A stretch of DNA of 64,000 nucleotides, from positions 161,001 to 225,000 of the forward strand of contig JAXRKP010000460.1 of the NCBI GenBank assembly GCA_037039925.1. The letters are read 5' to 3'. Origin of the DNA: Doris montereyensis. Lineage: Eukaryota > Mollusca > Gastropoda > Nudibranchia > Dorididae. Position 1 is the first letter of the stretch, and each line of letters starts with the position of its first letter. The notes under the pieces were generated by a model. It was given only the letters and a program-made list of their open reading frames with translations, made no database searches and was not told the DNA's origin. A program made the position numbers and the translations under genes. Positions 42,449-55,384 of the stretch are shown one piece after another.

Positions 42449-43079
42449 CATCGCTTTTGAATTAAAGAAATTAGCTTCCTCTTGAAACGCAAGCTTACCG
42501 GAAGTAAAAAAACAACAAAAATCTAATCTCCAAGTTTATCTCAAGTACAGCATTCCTATGAAAAGCAGTTGGAATACACATATCATTAGATGATGTAGAA
42601 TATTTATTTTGTTCAGTCGTTAAAGAAATTATATATTATATATATCTGCACATAGCTGCCCTCGGTCTTTGTTGGTGATATTTATAACTTGATTATTCTT
42701 ACTCTTTTACTGTGAGTGTTGTTTTTACACCCATATTTGGAGCAGCATTGATTTCATGCATTGTGCCTTTTCTTTTCCTCCACTGTATAACTTATTGAAC
42801 GAATCCTGTAAAATTGAATTGTTTTTCTGCTGTTTTTGTTTTTTACATCAACTTTTTAATGTCCATTTTGTTTTTTTGTACGATCTGATTTCATGTACGG
42901 ATGCATTCACTGAAGCCACTGATCAGTTGCGTCCCTGTGTCCAAAATGCTGTTGACCAGTTCATATAGTATTGTAGGAAAAAGGATTTACAACAGTGTGT
43001 CTGTTGACATTGTGGTCAAACTAATTTGTGGGTCTGTTCTTGGCCGAGTTTTGTGCCTTTAGGTGGGTGGTTGATGGTT

Positions 43080-43150
43080 GGTAGCATAGATGAAGGGTTA
43101 GCGGCATAGGTGAAGGGTTAGCGGCATAGGTGAAGGGTTAGCGGCATAGG
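43080..43150. repeat. 20-bp repeat, 4 copies
   Basis: GTGAAGGGTTAGCGGCATAG repeated four times directly before a SINE tail. Confidence 0.9.
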
Positions 43151-43154
43151 TGAA

Positions 43155-43560
43155 AGATTTGGCGGGTGCTACTGGAAGATCCTACTTTTTCCTCTGACTT
43201 TTCCCTATTATTTTATTTTATCGTGCTGTTTACTTTAATCCATATAGAGATCACCGCATATGGTGAACGGGATAAATTACAATCAAACTGAAACTGGTAA
43301 GAGAGGTATTAAGAAGTTGTCAGTCGCAAATAGGCACTCTGCTATTTCAAACTCATAGCCAGACGTCACTAGTCACCACTGTATTCCTCCCTCTAGTGAG
43401 TTCAGAGTGGGCGGTTGGTGGGGAGCTACTGGTAGGTCCTACTTCTTTCCTTTCCTTCTTTTTTCCCCTTATCTTTCATCTTGCTGTTTCCTCTTACTTC
43501 ACCCTGAGATCACCGCAATGGTGGACGGGGTTAATCGCAGAGAAACAAGCAAAAAAAGTG
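43155..43560 (+). mobile_element. Two SINE tail copies
   Basis: 43155-43290 (GGCGGGTGCTACTGG, TAGAGATCACCGCATATGGT) and 43405-43560 (GGGCGGTTGGTGGGGAGCTA, TTCACCCTGAGATCACCGCA, ATGGTGGACGGGGTTAAT) carry the same module in the same orientation. Confidence 0.82.
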
Positions 43561-43799
43561 AGTTCAGATGGTTCCCTGGTTGAAAAGACGTGCCGGAGGG
43601 GATAAATAATCGTCGGCTGAGAATAACATTGTCCTCATTACACATGTGATGACTGTGGAGTTATAGTTTTACGTCCATAGTTGAGTTTTCTGTTGGCACA
43701 ACTTACTCACGAAAGATAATATCACTTTTTCCTCCTTTCTGGTTTTCTTCTGACATAGTAGTGTATGATGCCTGAATAAATGTTTAGATCTAGACGTTT

Positions 43800-43890
43800 C
43801 TTATTTGTTGTCTGACAAAGGGTCGTACGGGAAACGTCACATGTTTGTTCTGTCTGTATTGGTGAAGTTGTCATTTTTATTGTCGTTTTT
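43800..43890 (+). mobile_element. Dispersed repeat, GTTTGTTCTGTCT family
   Basis: TCTGACAAAGGGTCGTACGG, AAACGTCACATGTTTGTTCT, GTATTGGTGAAGTTGTC and TTATTGTCGTTTTTC; direct copy of 22128-22205. Confidence 0.65.
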
Positions 43891-44647
43891 CATGAAAGAT
43901 GTTTTTATTTTTATTGGTTATATTTAAATACTCAGAGGCTAGAGATTATGAAATGTGTTATTTTTTATTGTTTTTTTTTCTATCCAGTTCTTAAGTGCCT
44001 GGTAAATGGTAAATATCAATTTTAAAATTATCTACAGAGCAGATGAGCTGTTGTGTGCCAATCCAAGAACTTGACCATGTGATGCCTAATGACGGCTATT
44101 TCTACGCATAATGTAAAATTTTATTTATAATGGAGAAGGAGAGGAGTGTAGATAGTTAGCAAAGATGTTATGATAAGGTCGGCAAAGGGCCTTGTGTTCC
44201 TTTATCTGGTTTGAGAGATTTATTGCTCTCTTGTTTTACTACCAAACATCATTTTATGAGATTGTGTTGTGACTGCGGGTTATGGAACGTGAAATAGGAA
44301 TTTGACACGATACACAGTTATGAGTGGCGTTGATAGAACTTTCTCACCATGCCTTATGCATATCAATTACACAGTAGCATCGCTGCCAAGCAATACGTAG
44401 AAACGTATTAAGTATGTTAATTTTGGCTTTGAGTCCATATGTCTGTAGTTACCATACTGTGTCTTTTTAAAGAAACCCCAAGTTAAGGGCAGAGATTCGG
44501 AGATATATACAATAGTGCCAGCTTGTGTTTTACAAGGTGATGCTTTTACAAAACACGCTAGGAAGGATACATGGTAATTACATGTTGTAAGTCACATTAG
44601 TTGTAAGGACAGTGTGATTCCTTGGGCATGGCGTGTCTTGGAGAGAT

Positions 44648-46015
44648 GCTACTTGTAGTGGATGCTACTTTTAGTGGATGCTACTTGTAGTGGCTGCTAC
44701 TTGTAGTGGATGCTACTTGAAGTGGCTGCTACTTGTAGTGGCTGCTACTTGTAGTGGCTGCTACTTGTAGTGGCTGCTACTTGTAGTGGATGCTACTTGT
44801 AGTGGATGCTACTTGTAGTGGATGCTACTTGTAGTGGATGCTACTTGTAGTGGATGCTACTTGTAGTGGATGCTACTTGTAGTGGATGCTACTTGTAGTG
44901 GATGCTACTTGTAGTGGATGCTACTTGTAGTGGCTGCTACTTGTAGTGGATGCTACTTGTAGTGGCTGCTACTTGTAGTGGATGCTACTTGTAGTAATGG
45001 ATGCTACTTGTAGTGGATGCTACTGGATGTAGTGGATGCTACTTGTAGTGGATGCTACTTGGTAGTGGCTGCTACTTGTAGTGGCTGCTACTTGTAGTGG
45101 ATGCTACTTGTAGTGGATGCTACTTGTAGTGGCTGCTACTTGTAGTGGCTGCTACTTGTAGTGGCTGCTACTTGTAGTGGATGCTACTTGTAGTGGCTGC
45201 TACTTGTAGTGGATGCTACTTGTAGTGGATGCTACTTGTAGTGGATGCTACTTGTAGTGGCTGCTACTTGTAGTGGATGCTACTTGTAGTGGATGCTACT
45301 TGTAGTGGATGCTACTTGTAGTGGCTGCTACTTGTAGTGGATGCTACTTGTAGTGGCTGCTGCTTGTAGTGGATGCTACTTGTAGTGGCTGCTACTTGTA
45401 GTGGATGCTACTTGTAGTGGCTGCTACTTGTAGTGGCTGCTACTTGTAGTGGATGCTACTTGCTACTTGTAGTGGCTGCTACTAGTGGATGCTACTTGTA
45501 GTGGATGCTACTTGTAGTGGCTGCTGCTTGTAGTGGATGCTACTTGTAGTGGATGCTACTTGTAGTGGATGCTACTTGTAGTGGCTGCTACTTGTAGTGG
45601 ATGCTACTTGTATGCTACTGAGATGCTACTTGTAGTGGCTGCTACTTGTAGTGGATGCTACTTGTAGTGGATGCTACTTGTAGTGGATGCTACTTGTAGT
45701 GGATGCTACTTGTAGTGGCTGCTACTTGTGCTACTTGTAATGGATGCTACTTGTAGTGGATGCTACTTGTAGTGGATGCTACTTGTAGTGGATGCTACTT
45801 GTAGTGAATGCTACTTGTAGTGGATGCTACTTGTAGTGGAATGCTACTTGTAGTGGATGCTACTTGTAGTGGCTGCGAAATTATCTGTTTCTGATGAAAA
45901 AAATGGGGGATGCTACTTGTAGTGGATGGTGTCATGCTATATTCTTTTAATGCTACTTGTAGTGAATGCTACTTGTAGTGGATGCTTTGTATGAATGCTA
46001 CTTGCTTGCTTTGTA
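44648..46015. repeat. 16-bp minisatellite, ~80 copies, two variants
   Basis: Unit TGCTACTTGTAGTGGA alternates with TGCTACTTGTAGTGGC in an irregular order. Rare insertions and truncations occur near 44997, 45465, 45610 and 45730. Copies become degenerate after 45880. No reading frame persists. Confidence 0.96.
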
Positions 46016-46131
46016 GTTTGTTTTTCTGATGAAAAAATCCGTAACTTTTTTGTTTTCTTTTAATGGAATCAATTTTATGAAGCTTGCTTTTTGTTTGTTT
46101 TTGGGATGTCCGTAACATTTTTGTTTTTATG

Positions 46132-46137
<6 letters not shown>

Positions 46138-46226
<89 letters not shown>

Positions 46227-46545
46227 TAATGTATAGGTGATTTATTTTTTATGTATATGATTTAATGAATGAATAATTTTTTCCTGTAAGCTAAGCATTG
46301 TTTGCCTGTTTTTTGTTTCTTGCTGTATTACTTTCCTCTCAGGAGATGCTTTTTTTATTTTTTGCAAACCTTTATGCGTAAGAAATCCGTAGAAAATGAC
46401 TTGAATGACAGAGCCAACCGAAGCTATATTATTACTTTTATAAAAAATATTAAGCCTTTTATTTGACTATTATGTGCTGTGACTATGCTGGTACTGCTTG
46501 TTTATTTATTATGATTTATACAAAGGTGTTATTGTTTTTGTTGTA

Positions 46546-46635
<90 letters not shown>

Positions 46636-46640
46636 TTTAA
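46138..46640. repeat. (AT)n and (ATT)n microsatellites
   Basis: (AT)n at 46138-46225 and (ATT)n at about 46545-46635, separated by about 320 bp of AT-rich sequence with no gene seen. Confidence 0.95.
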
Positions 46641-46744
46641 AAATTTATTTATTTCTAAAAAAGTTATGATTGTATTGTAAGGATATTTTTCAGTAACCTA
46701 ATCATTAGAATATTATCTCAACACCATTATTTTCAGCTGTGCCT

Positions 46745-47280
46745 GACTGTTAATGTAACTGTAACAATTTAATTGGAATCCTGACTATAAGTGTAACTGT
46801 AACAATTGGGATTCTGAATTCTAAGTGTAGCAATTGGAATTCTGACAATTGGGATTCTGACCGTGTAAGTGTAGCAATTGGAATTCTGACTGTAAGTGTA
46901 ACTGTAGCAATTGGAATCCTGACTGTAAGTGTAAGTGTAACAATTAAGATTATGACTGTATTTGTAACTGTAACAATTGGAATCCTGACTGTAATTGTAA
47001 CTGTAAGAATTGGAATCTTGACTGTAAATGTAACTGTAACAATTGGAATCCTGACTGTATGTGTAACTTTAACAATTTGGATTCTGACTAAGTGTAACTG
47101 TAACGATTGGAATCCTGACTGTATGTGTAACTTTAACAATTTGGATTCTGACTAAGTGTAACTGTAACGATTGGAATCCTGACTGTAATTGTAACTGTAA
47201 CAATTGGAATCCTGACTGTATGTGTAACTTTAACAATTTGGATTCTGACTAAGTGTAACTGTAACGATTGGAATCCAGAA
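46745..47280. repeat. ~33-bp minisatellite with higher-order unit
   Basis: Unit contains AACTGTAACAATTGGAATCC and TGACTGTAAGTGT. From about 47040, pairs of units alternate (ATTGGAATCCTGACTGTATG / TTTGGATTCTGACTAAGTG), giving a higher-order repeat of about 62 bp. Confidence 0.92.
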
Positions 47281-47494
47281 TGAAAATTTAAACTATATAT
47301 ATACTCTTATCTCCTTTTAAAGAATATTTTGAACAGTCTTTTATGGGCTAGCTTACTTGATGGGCTCAAGGCCTCAGTTGACTCTAGGCAGTCGGAGCCT
47401 ACTCCCTCAGTAACCTCAGATTGAGGTCAGATTGGGGTCATCAGAGTATCTTTGCCGCGTGCTTCAACTACATGTCTATTAACTTTTGTCTGTG

Positions 47495-47665
47495 TGGAGG
47501 ACTCGGTAGTCCAGAGGCAAGATGTCGGCCTCTCAACCAAAAGGTAGTGGGTTCGATCCCCGCCAACAGCTGAAACATTTTCTCAAGTTTAAAAAAAAAA
47601 AGATCCCACCAAAAACCCTGAGATCACCTTAGTTGTGGATGGGGTAAATCAAATCAAATCACCTG
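47495..47665 (+). mobile_element. SINE with tRNA-like head and conserved tail
   Basis: Head GGACTCGGTAGTCCAGAGGC (A box) and GTGGGTTCGATCCCCGCC (B box), a short A-rich middle, then CCCTGAGATCACCTTAG, TGTGGATGGGGTAAAT and (CAAAT)n. This copy links the head seen alone at 18240-18322 with the tail seen in many partial copies. Confidence 0.82.
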
Positions 47666-48364
47666 TGCGAACTAAAACGTCCTACTTATTGATGGGCTGA
47701 CCACCAGGAAAGCTATTCAGAGAGATGAAGACATGTGAGTCATGTATCAATTACCTTAGAGTCATGTTACCAAGGCCATGTGTTACTCTACAGAAAGTCA
47801 TCATTCTTCTTTCTTCAATAATTTACCTTGGCACCATTGTTAATGTTATGTCAGTGAATTTAGTTCGTAGTATAGTAGTATAATTGTTATAGACAGGTGC
47901 TGAGATTGAAAGTCATCTGAACGTATGTCAAGTTAATTTTGTTTTACGAATGGCCACCTGGCTTATCACATTCATGTCCAAGTTGTGAAGACTGAATGCG
48001 GATTATTTAATAGAAAGAAGCTAGATACATCTGTTGTACTGATGTCTCTCTCTTTAAATATTCAAAATGTTGATGATTTTACTTTGTAGAATAACGCCAT
48101 TCATGGACTTGTTGCATATCAAAATCGATGGATGAACAGTTTTAAATGCAGAGCAGTCAATAGGCAGTCATGAGATTAACACTCATACTACCCAAGGTCG
48201 TCAAACGTTCACCCATAAGTTTGTAGAGAGGTCTTGTTTTAGTTGCTGTTCAGATGGGTAACATTTTGTTTTAAAAAGCGTTGTGTTCAACGAATCACAG
48301 TTTAATTTGATCTAGAATGTTGATATCAAAGGCTTGAGACTATGTATGTGTTTAAATTCAACGG

Positions 48365-48485
48365 CAGAAATACAATTCATGTGCCATAAATAATATGACA
48401 CAATTCATGTGCCATAAATGATATGACACAATTCATGTGACAAATATCATGAGACACAATTCATGTGACAAATATCATGAGACAG
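48365..48485. repeat. ~28-bp repeat, 4 copies
   Basis: ACAATTCATGTGCCATAAAT + GATATGAC and the variant ACAATTCATGTGACAAATAT. Confidence 0.9.
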
Positions 48486-48539
48486 TGGGACCTTGTGTAG
48501 CTACAGACTCTTGGCTCTTCCTCACAGGCTCTTTGCTCA

Positions 48540-48700
48540 CCAAAGTGGGCGGTTAGTGGGCACTGCTGGTAGGTCTGACTTCATTCCTGTTACTCCTTCA
48601 CACGCACATTATGTCTTCCATCTTTTTGCTCTTTCCTCTTCTTAACTCAATCTGATATCACGGCCTATGGTGGACTGGGTAAATTTCAATGAACTATCAA
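48540..48700 (+). mobile_element. SINE tail copy
   Basis: GTGGGCGGTTAGTGGGCACT, GCTGGTAGGTCTGAC, TAACTCAATCTGATATCACG, ATGGTGGACTGGGTAAATTT, AATGAAC. Confidence 0.78.
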
Positions 48701-49089
48701 TCATTGGTCGCCATAGCAATCTGCTTCATTGAATTATGTATATGGGAATGAGAGGCGCGTGTTATTCCATTAAGTCTTTCTTTTGTCTCCGGCTTGAATG
48801 CAAAGTTTATGATACGCATGATGATCAATAATACTATCCTATATACTATACGTGTAGTAATCTGCAGGGTGTTCAATCTGTCTTCCCCCCGGAATACACT
48901 GACGCTGTTGAGTCATCATCACATGGGCTAAGAAAATGTGGGCGTTAAAAATCCCCCCCCCAAACTAATGCAAAATGATATTTGTTATTTTCAAAGTACG
49001 GCTGACTGACAGGGACAGCATTAACATTAGAATCATGGAATTTCTAAGCATCAAAGTGCCTTCAACGAAAATATGTGTATCGCCTTAAG

Positions 49090-49425
49090 AGCCATATTAT
49101 GTTACCTTTAGAGTCATGTATTACCTTTAAGTCATGTATTACCTTTAGAGTCATGTATTACCTTTAGAGTCATGTATTTTCCTTTAGAGTCATGTATTTC
49201 CTTTAGAGTCATGTATTTCCTTTAGAGTCATGTATTACCTTTAGAGTCATGCATTACCTTCAGCGAGTTATGTATTACCTTTAGAGTCATGCATTACCTT
49301 TAGAGTCACATATTACATGTATGTTCATATATTACCTTTAAAGTCATACATTATCTTTAGCGAGTCATGTATTACCTTTAAAGTCATGTACTACTTTTAA
49401 AGTCATTCATTACCTTTGAGTCAGG
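49090..49425. repeat. 20-bp minisatellite, ~15 copies
   Basis: Unit TAGAGTCATGTATTACCTTT, increasingly variable towards the 3' end (AGCGAGTCATG variants). Confidence 0.93.
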
Positions 49426-49854
49426 CTCACTTCTTCAATGAATTTGGCACCATACCATACTGATGTCAGAGAATGTAGTTTACAGTATCCAAGTATCAGA
49501 GACCGATGCTAAGACCGAAAGTCCTTTGGAAACGTGTCACTCAATCCTGTTTATGATCGGGACACCTCGCCCATCACATTCATGCCCAAGTCATGGAATT
49601 GGATTACACGTCAGGCAATGATATTTAGAAAGAAACAAGATGTGTCAAATCCATATCACTAAGCCAAAAGGTTTTGTCATATAATTTTAACATAATGCGT
49701 TTTGGTGTAGATCTCCATGTATCCTAATTATTATTTATTTTTTAAAGGATTAATAAAGATAATTGAATGAATTGAATTTTATTTGCATTATTAGGTCAAT
49801 AAATAAAATTATAGTCATTAGGATTTAAGAAGACTGATAATTATTGTACTCAAA

Positions 49855-51076
49855 CTAACATGACTTATTGCACTAGTTTGACTTATTTGAAAAGTAAGAC
49901 TTATTTAACTAGTGTGACTTATTGAACTACATGTAGTATCATTTATTAAACAAGTATGACTTATTAAACTAGTATGATTTATTGAACTAGCATGACTTAT
50001 TAAACTAGTATGACTTATTGAACTAGTATGATTTATTGAACTAGCATGACTTATTAAACTAGTATGACTTATTGAACTAGTATGATTTATTGAACTATTA
50101 TGACTTATTAAGCTATTATGACTTATTGAACTAGTATGACTTATTGAACTAGTATGCCTTACTGAACTAGTATGGCTTATTTAACTAGTATGACTTATTA
50201 AACTGGTATGACTTATTGAACTAGTATGAATTATTGAACTAGTATGATTTATTAAACTAGTATGACTTATTTAACTAGTATGACTTATTGAACTAGTATG
50301 ACTTATTTAACTAGTATGACTTATTTAACTAGTATGACTTATTGAACTAGTATGACTTATTTAACTAGTATGGCTTGTTAAATGTATGACTTATTAAACC
50401 AGTATGACTTATTGAACCGGTATAACTTGTTGAACTTGTATGACTTGTTGAACTATTGTCACTTATTGAACTAATGAGACTTATTGAACTAGTATGACTT
50501 GTTGAACCAGTATGACTTGTTGAACTAGTATGACTTGTTGAACCAGTATGACTTGTTGAACTAGTATGACTGTTGAACCAGTATGACTTGATAAACCAGT
50601 ATGACTTTGGTTGCACCAGTATGACTTGTTGAACCAGTATGACTTGTTGAACCAGTATGACTTGTTGAACTGGTATGACTTGTTAAACTTGTATGACTTG
50701 TTAAACTAGTATGACTTGTTAAACTTGTATGACTTGTTAAACTAGTATGACTTGTTGAACCAGTATGACTTGTTGAACCAGTATGACTTGTTAAACTAGT
50801 ATGACTTGTTGAACCAGTATGACTTGTTAAACTAGTATGACTTGTTAAACCAGTATGACTTGTTGAACCAGTATGACTTGTTAAACTACTATGATGTGTT
50901 GAACCAGTATGACTTGTTAAACCAGTATGATAACGTGTTCAACCAGTATGACTTGTTAAACTAGTATGACTTGTTCAACCAGTATGACTTGTTGAACCAG
51001 TATGACTTGTTAAACTAGTATGACTTGTTAAACCAGTATGACTTGTTGAACCAGTATGACTTGTTGAACCAGTATG
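49855..51076. repeat. 18-bp minisatellite, ~65 copies, two blocks
   Basis: Up to about 50400 the unit is TATGACTTATTGAACTAG; afterwards it is TATGACTTGTTGAACCAG. The change is abrupt, which suggests two amplification phases. It abuts a SINE tail at 51070. Confidence 0.95.
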
Positions 51077-51185
51077 GGTGCAGCTGGTAGGGTTTCTTTC
51101 TTTTCTTTTTACTCATTTATTTATCTTTCAATTTGTTACTTCTTCTTAATTCACCCTGGGGATGGGGTAAATGTGGTTTTAAAAA
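51070..51185 (+). mobile_element. SINE tail copy
   Basis: GGGTGCAGCTGGTAGGG, a T-rich TTTCTTTTC tract, CTTAATTCACCCTGGGGATG and GGGTAAATG. Confidence 0.7.
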
Positions 51186-51524
51186 AAGAAAAAACAAAGC
51201 CTTGTGCTTTTAATAGCATTCACTTAATTGTTTCTTGTTATCGTCCATGTATATTCTCGTTTACATAAGATTTGTACCTATGGTAGCTGGAGATGGAAAA
51301 AAGATAATTCTATATTAAATGTTGAGGAGGGTACATGATTACAAAGAGTTTCAAATGTAAACGTTCCCTCTAGCACTCAGTGTGGCAAAAAAATCACCAA
51401 TAGATTAGATTTCATCAAGTGATGACTCTTGGTACCTTTATGTATGTTTCTCCTAAAATCTATAATTTAATAATTAAATAAATTTGTTTTTAGATGTATA
51501 CTATTAATTATTTTTTAAACGTAA

Positions 51525-51760
51525 ATTGTGACAACACAAATATAATTTCCTTTTTTTAAACGATTAAGAAAGATGATTGAATTGAATTGTGAGAGAATAG
51601 CGATATGGCCTGGAGAAACACCTCTGGAAGAAAAGCTCTACGGCCCTATGGAGAGTCTTCAAAAGACTATACGCAAGTCATGGGGACAATCCGCATCCTG
51701 ATCTGACCCGATGGCAGAGATCAAGGAAGAAGAAGAAGAAGAATTGAATTGAATTGTTGG
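51525..51760 (-). mobile_element. Reverse short dispersed repeat and LINE-like tail
   Basis: 51525-51585 is the reverse complement of 29095-29170. 51600-51760 runs GGCCTGGAGAAACACCTCTG ... ATGGCAGAGATCAAGGAAGA and ends in (GAA)n then (TTGAA)n, as LINE 3' ends often do. No RT motif is left. Confidence 0.45.
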
Positions 51761-52319
51761 CCGAGCTGTAAATGAAATTCCCAGTTATGGTTTGAATAGT
51801 TTGATAACAAAACTTATTCACCAATGTTAGACTTTGTTGAGACTTCAAGCTTTTTTTATTATAAATCAAGTCAATTATATTCATAGCTGCCATACTGAAT
51901 TACCGAAAAAAGGAGGAAATTTTCATGAATTTTGGAGAGAAAAAAGAGGAAATGTATGGGAATGTCGCACTCTATGCCAAAATATGAAATGATTTCGTTA
52001 TTATAGACATGTTTACTTATGCTGTATAATGTAAATACAGGATATTTATTAAATTAGCCATAGAAACATTTTAAACAACAAATTTTAGTATATCATATTT
52101 CAAAACATACTCACTACAGCTCTTGACTAAATAACGAAAATCTGCTATTTAGTGGAAATCTGACAGCTATGTATATCAGAAGTTGAGAACCTTACTTCTT
52201 ATGTTAGAGGTCATTTTTTACATGATGATTTCACCATTATCTAATTGTCATTAAATTACGCATCCACTTAGCATAACCGATGAGCAGATTCATGTTTGGT
52301 ACTGCTGTTGTTATTCATA

Positions 52320-52670
52320 ATTCATAGCTGCCAACTAGTACGCAAACAATGTATTTAGTACGCTTTGACTTTTACTTTTCGTCCGTGGGTCTGTATTTAC
52401 CTTGAAAATTAAGAATATGAGGGTTAACTGTATTTTATTTGTATAAAAACGCCTAAAGTAACGGCAAAGATTGAAGAGAGAGAGCGGTGTCAGTCCGGAG
52501 ACGCTATTCCGAGTTCACAAAACAACTGTTACACTTCGCAGTAATGCCAGTGATCGGCAGATTTTTTTGTTATTTACCTTTTTTAAAGGGGATCATTTCA
52601 AGCTAAATGATCAGTATTTTCTGAATATTGCGGGCTTTTAAAGCGTTAGAATTAGTTTACACAGTAAGAG
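52320..52670 (+). mobile_element. Dispersed repeat (AGCTGCCAAC...GTTAGAATTAGTTT family)
   Basis: Shorter copy of 37675-38440: ATAGCTGCCAACTAGTACG, TGAGGGTTAACT, GATCATTTCAAGCTAAATGA and GCGTTAGAATTAGTTTACA in the same order. Confidence 0.62.
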
Positions 52671-54320
52671 TATGTTTGTCGATTTAAATAAGAACTCTTG
52701 GGGAAACATCGTATTAATGTTATTTCTATTTGTTATGTTTTCTATATGCAATTTAACTTCAATTGTTGATAGGTGCTACACTGGTATGTCCTTTCATTCT
52801 TTTGCATGTTTTTTAACTTACTGGTTTTACTTAATTCACCGTGATCAATGTTCTTTCTGACTTTTTTCTAGCCTCTGTGCGTACTTTTCTGATGTTGTGA
52901 AATATTTGATGAAAAAATCCCAAATTGTATGCGCTGTGTGCATGAGATTGAGAATGAACGTTAGATAAGAAAGTTTTTTTTATTGATCTACGCAGACATT
53001 TCTCAAGTGTGTGCACCTTTCCTACCTGGTATGCATGGTGTGCGTGGGCACACACGCACGCACAGTTTAGAGGAACATTGACCGTAATATCATCGAATAT
53101 GGTGTTCGAGGTAGTAAATTGTAATAAAACGAAAACATACCTTCGACTGACTTTATTTTATATTTTTTATTATTTTTTGTTATACTAATATTTCTTCTAT
53201 CTCCTGTCATTTTCTTCTTAATTTTGGTTTTAGTGCAGAATCTGGTAATCTGCCTGACTTGTAGAACAGCTTGTTTCGTGTAATGTCAGACTGTATCGCG
53301 TGTGATTACATTAAATGTGTACGTACTTGGTGTAGAAGGTCTGAAGGATAAACACATGACAAATACAGGTACATATATTTTGAATGGGAAGTGTGCAAGA
53401 TGACAAGTGATGTAAAATATTGGAGCCACCGACTTTGCGAATATAAATCTATACTTATCTTCACAATGCTCTTCGTGATTTATTGTTTGGGCTTATTTTT
53501 CAATGTTCATTTCTGGGTGTCATATCATGCTCTGGAGTTGTTTTATCATACAATTTTTATATCCTGTACATTTTGATGATTGATGATAGAGACAATGCAA
53601 TGTTTTCAACAAACTTGTGCCTTCCAATATCTCTTTTCATATCGTGTCTTTCCAGCTTTATCTCAACTCAATGTCTGCATGAGATATTTTTTGTAGGAAA
53701 GGCTTGTCTGTCATTAAGTTATTTTTTTGTTTTTTATTTTTGTTATTATTTTGTTTGTCAAATATGGAGGGATGGTTCACAGGGTTATTTTATGTTATGA
53801 TGCAACAAATGCTGAGGGGTCTTCCTTAATTACAAATGATTTTGATAATAAAAAAATTATGATTTTGATTTTAATGCTGCTCTTATTTTAACGTTTTATT
53901 TTTACAAGCAATTACCCGTAATTAAAGTTGGGATTATATATGATTTCTCTTATTTAATATAAAGCTGGGTCTCTTGAACTTTGACTGCGGTTAACTCAGA
54001 AATCACTGTATGAGTTACCTGTGATGTTAAGTACGATTATTATATTAGTATTAGTACTCGAAACTGACCTTGTGCAGGGTTTTTTATTGTAATGACCGTA
54101 AATCAAGAAATTAGGTCTAGTAACATTAGTAACAATCAAAAAAGTTTTGTGGATCGCAGGCAAAATGGTCTTTTTTTCAATCAACTAAAATGCTGATTTG
54201 ATCCAAGAGCGTAGGGCTATTTGAAATCTGTGACGGAGATTGTGGGTGCAGTGCATCCTGAGTTATAAGCGGTCAAAGTTCAGCTTTATATATATAGAGA
54301 TGGTATGCATGCATCTGATC
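52671..54320. other. AT-rich non-coding stretch
   Basis: No exon, tRNA or clear repeat identified. The open frames are short, hydrophobic and AT-driven. Confidence 0.5.
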
Positions 54321-55017
54321 CAGGGTACAGTGGATAGTCACCTGCTTACTCCAAAACCAACCGATTCAGAGAACCAAAGATATTATACCCTGATGGAACT
54401 TAAGAAGACGACACTAGAAACGAACACAGAATTTGACTTTTGGAACATGGATGGAATGTCAGAGCAATAAATGGAAAATCAGAGCAATAAATGGAAAAGA
54501 GTTAGAATTCAAAGTAGATAATTTGGCTATCACAGAAAGAAACAAAAAGACAAGGGATAGAAAATGTAGGACCAAATAATACTATAGTATAATCTTCCTA
54601 GGAAGCATTGGTATAGTGAGTAGGCATCCTAGTAGTTAAAAGACATGAAAACTATTAAGACAATTGGAAGTGTATTAGCTCGAAGTTATTACTGTAGAGG
54701 TAAACATTAAACCAAAAGGAAGAAAATTGAACTATTAATAGCTTAAAGTGGGGACCAAACGAAAATGCCACCAAAGAAGAAAAGATGTCTGGAAACAATT
54801 TACAAAAAGCTGCAGAGAATCTCAAACCCAAACAGGAAGTACATGTAATGGCTTTAGGAGATTTAAATGCTAGAGTAGGCAACAGTGCAGGAACACGAGG
54901 TGGAGTCATAGGTAAAGAGGGGAGAGACAACCACTTCTCCAAATGGAGAGAGACTCATAAACAAATACACTTTTTTTCCTAACGAATGACATGAAAATAA
55001 CCAACCTTTTTTTGTCC

Positions 55018-55085
<68 letters not shown>
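55018..55085. repeat. (TA)n microsatellite inside the LINE
   Basis: About 66 bp of TA between the endonuclease and RT parts. Confidence 0.96.
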
Positions 55086-55087
<2 letters not shown>

Positions 55088-55384
55088 AAACATACAAAAG
55101 TAAATGGACACAAAAATTGAAAGTCAATCATAGACTACATAATAGCAGTATATTTTTTTTTTTACAGCATGGGTACAAAAATGCAAAAAAGTAAATGAAC
55201 AGCAAAATATTGAAAGATCATCATAGACTGCAAAAATGAGATTGAGGAAAACAAACAGAAAAGGAAAGAGAAGATATTTACAAACTGAAATATTGAAGAA
55301 CAAATTTAGTGATTGCAAAAATGAGATTATTGATTGAGGAAAACAAACAGAAAAGGAAAGAAGATAGAAGAGCTAAATAAACCA

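Larger units (their letters stand above)
41590..44640. other. 3' flank of PCSK7, no gene seen
   Basis: Holds a repeat probably within the 3' UTR, SINE tails, fragments of dispersed repeats and AT-rich sequence. The end of the PCSK7 transcript cannot be set from sequence. Confidence 0.5.

Noticed and set aside
44648..45880. CRISPR-like regular array
   Set aside because: Units are contiguous with no variable spacers, and the DNA is eukaryotic. Plain minisatellite. The same applies to the other arrays.
52672..53800. Hydrophobic open frames of 60-105 codons
   Set aside because: AT-rich sequence yields Phe/Leu/Ile-rich frames by chance. No splice context.
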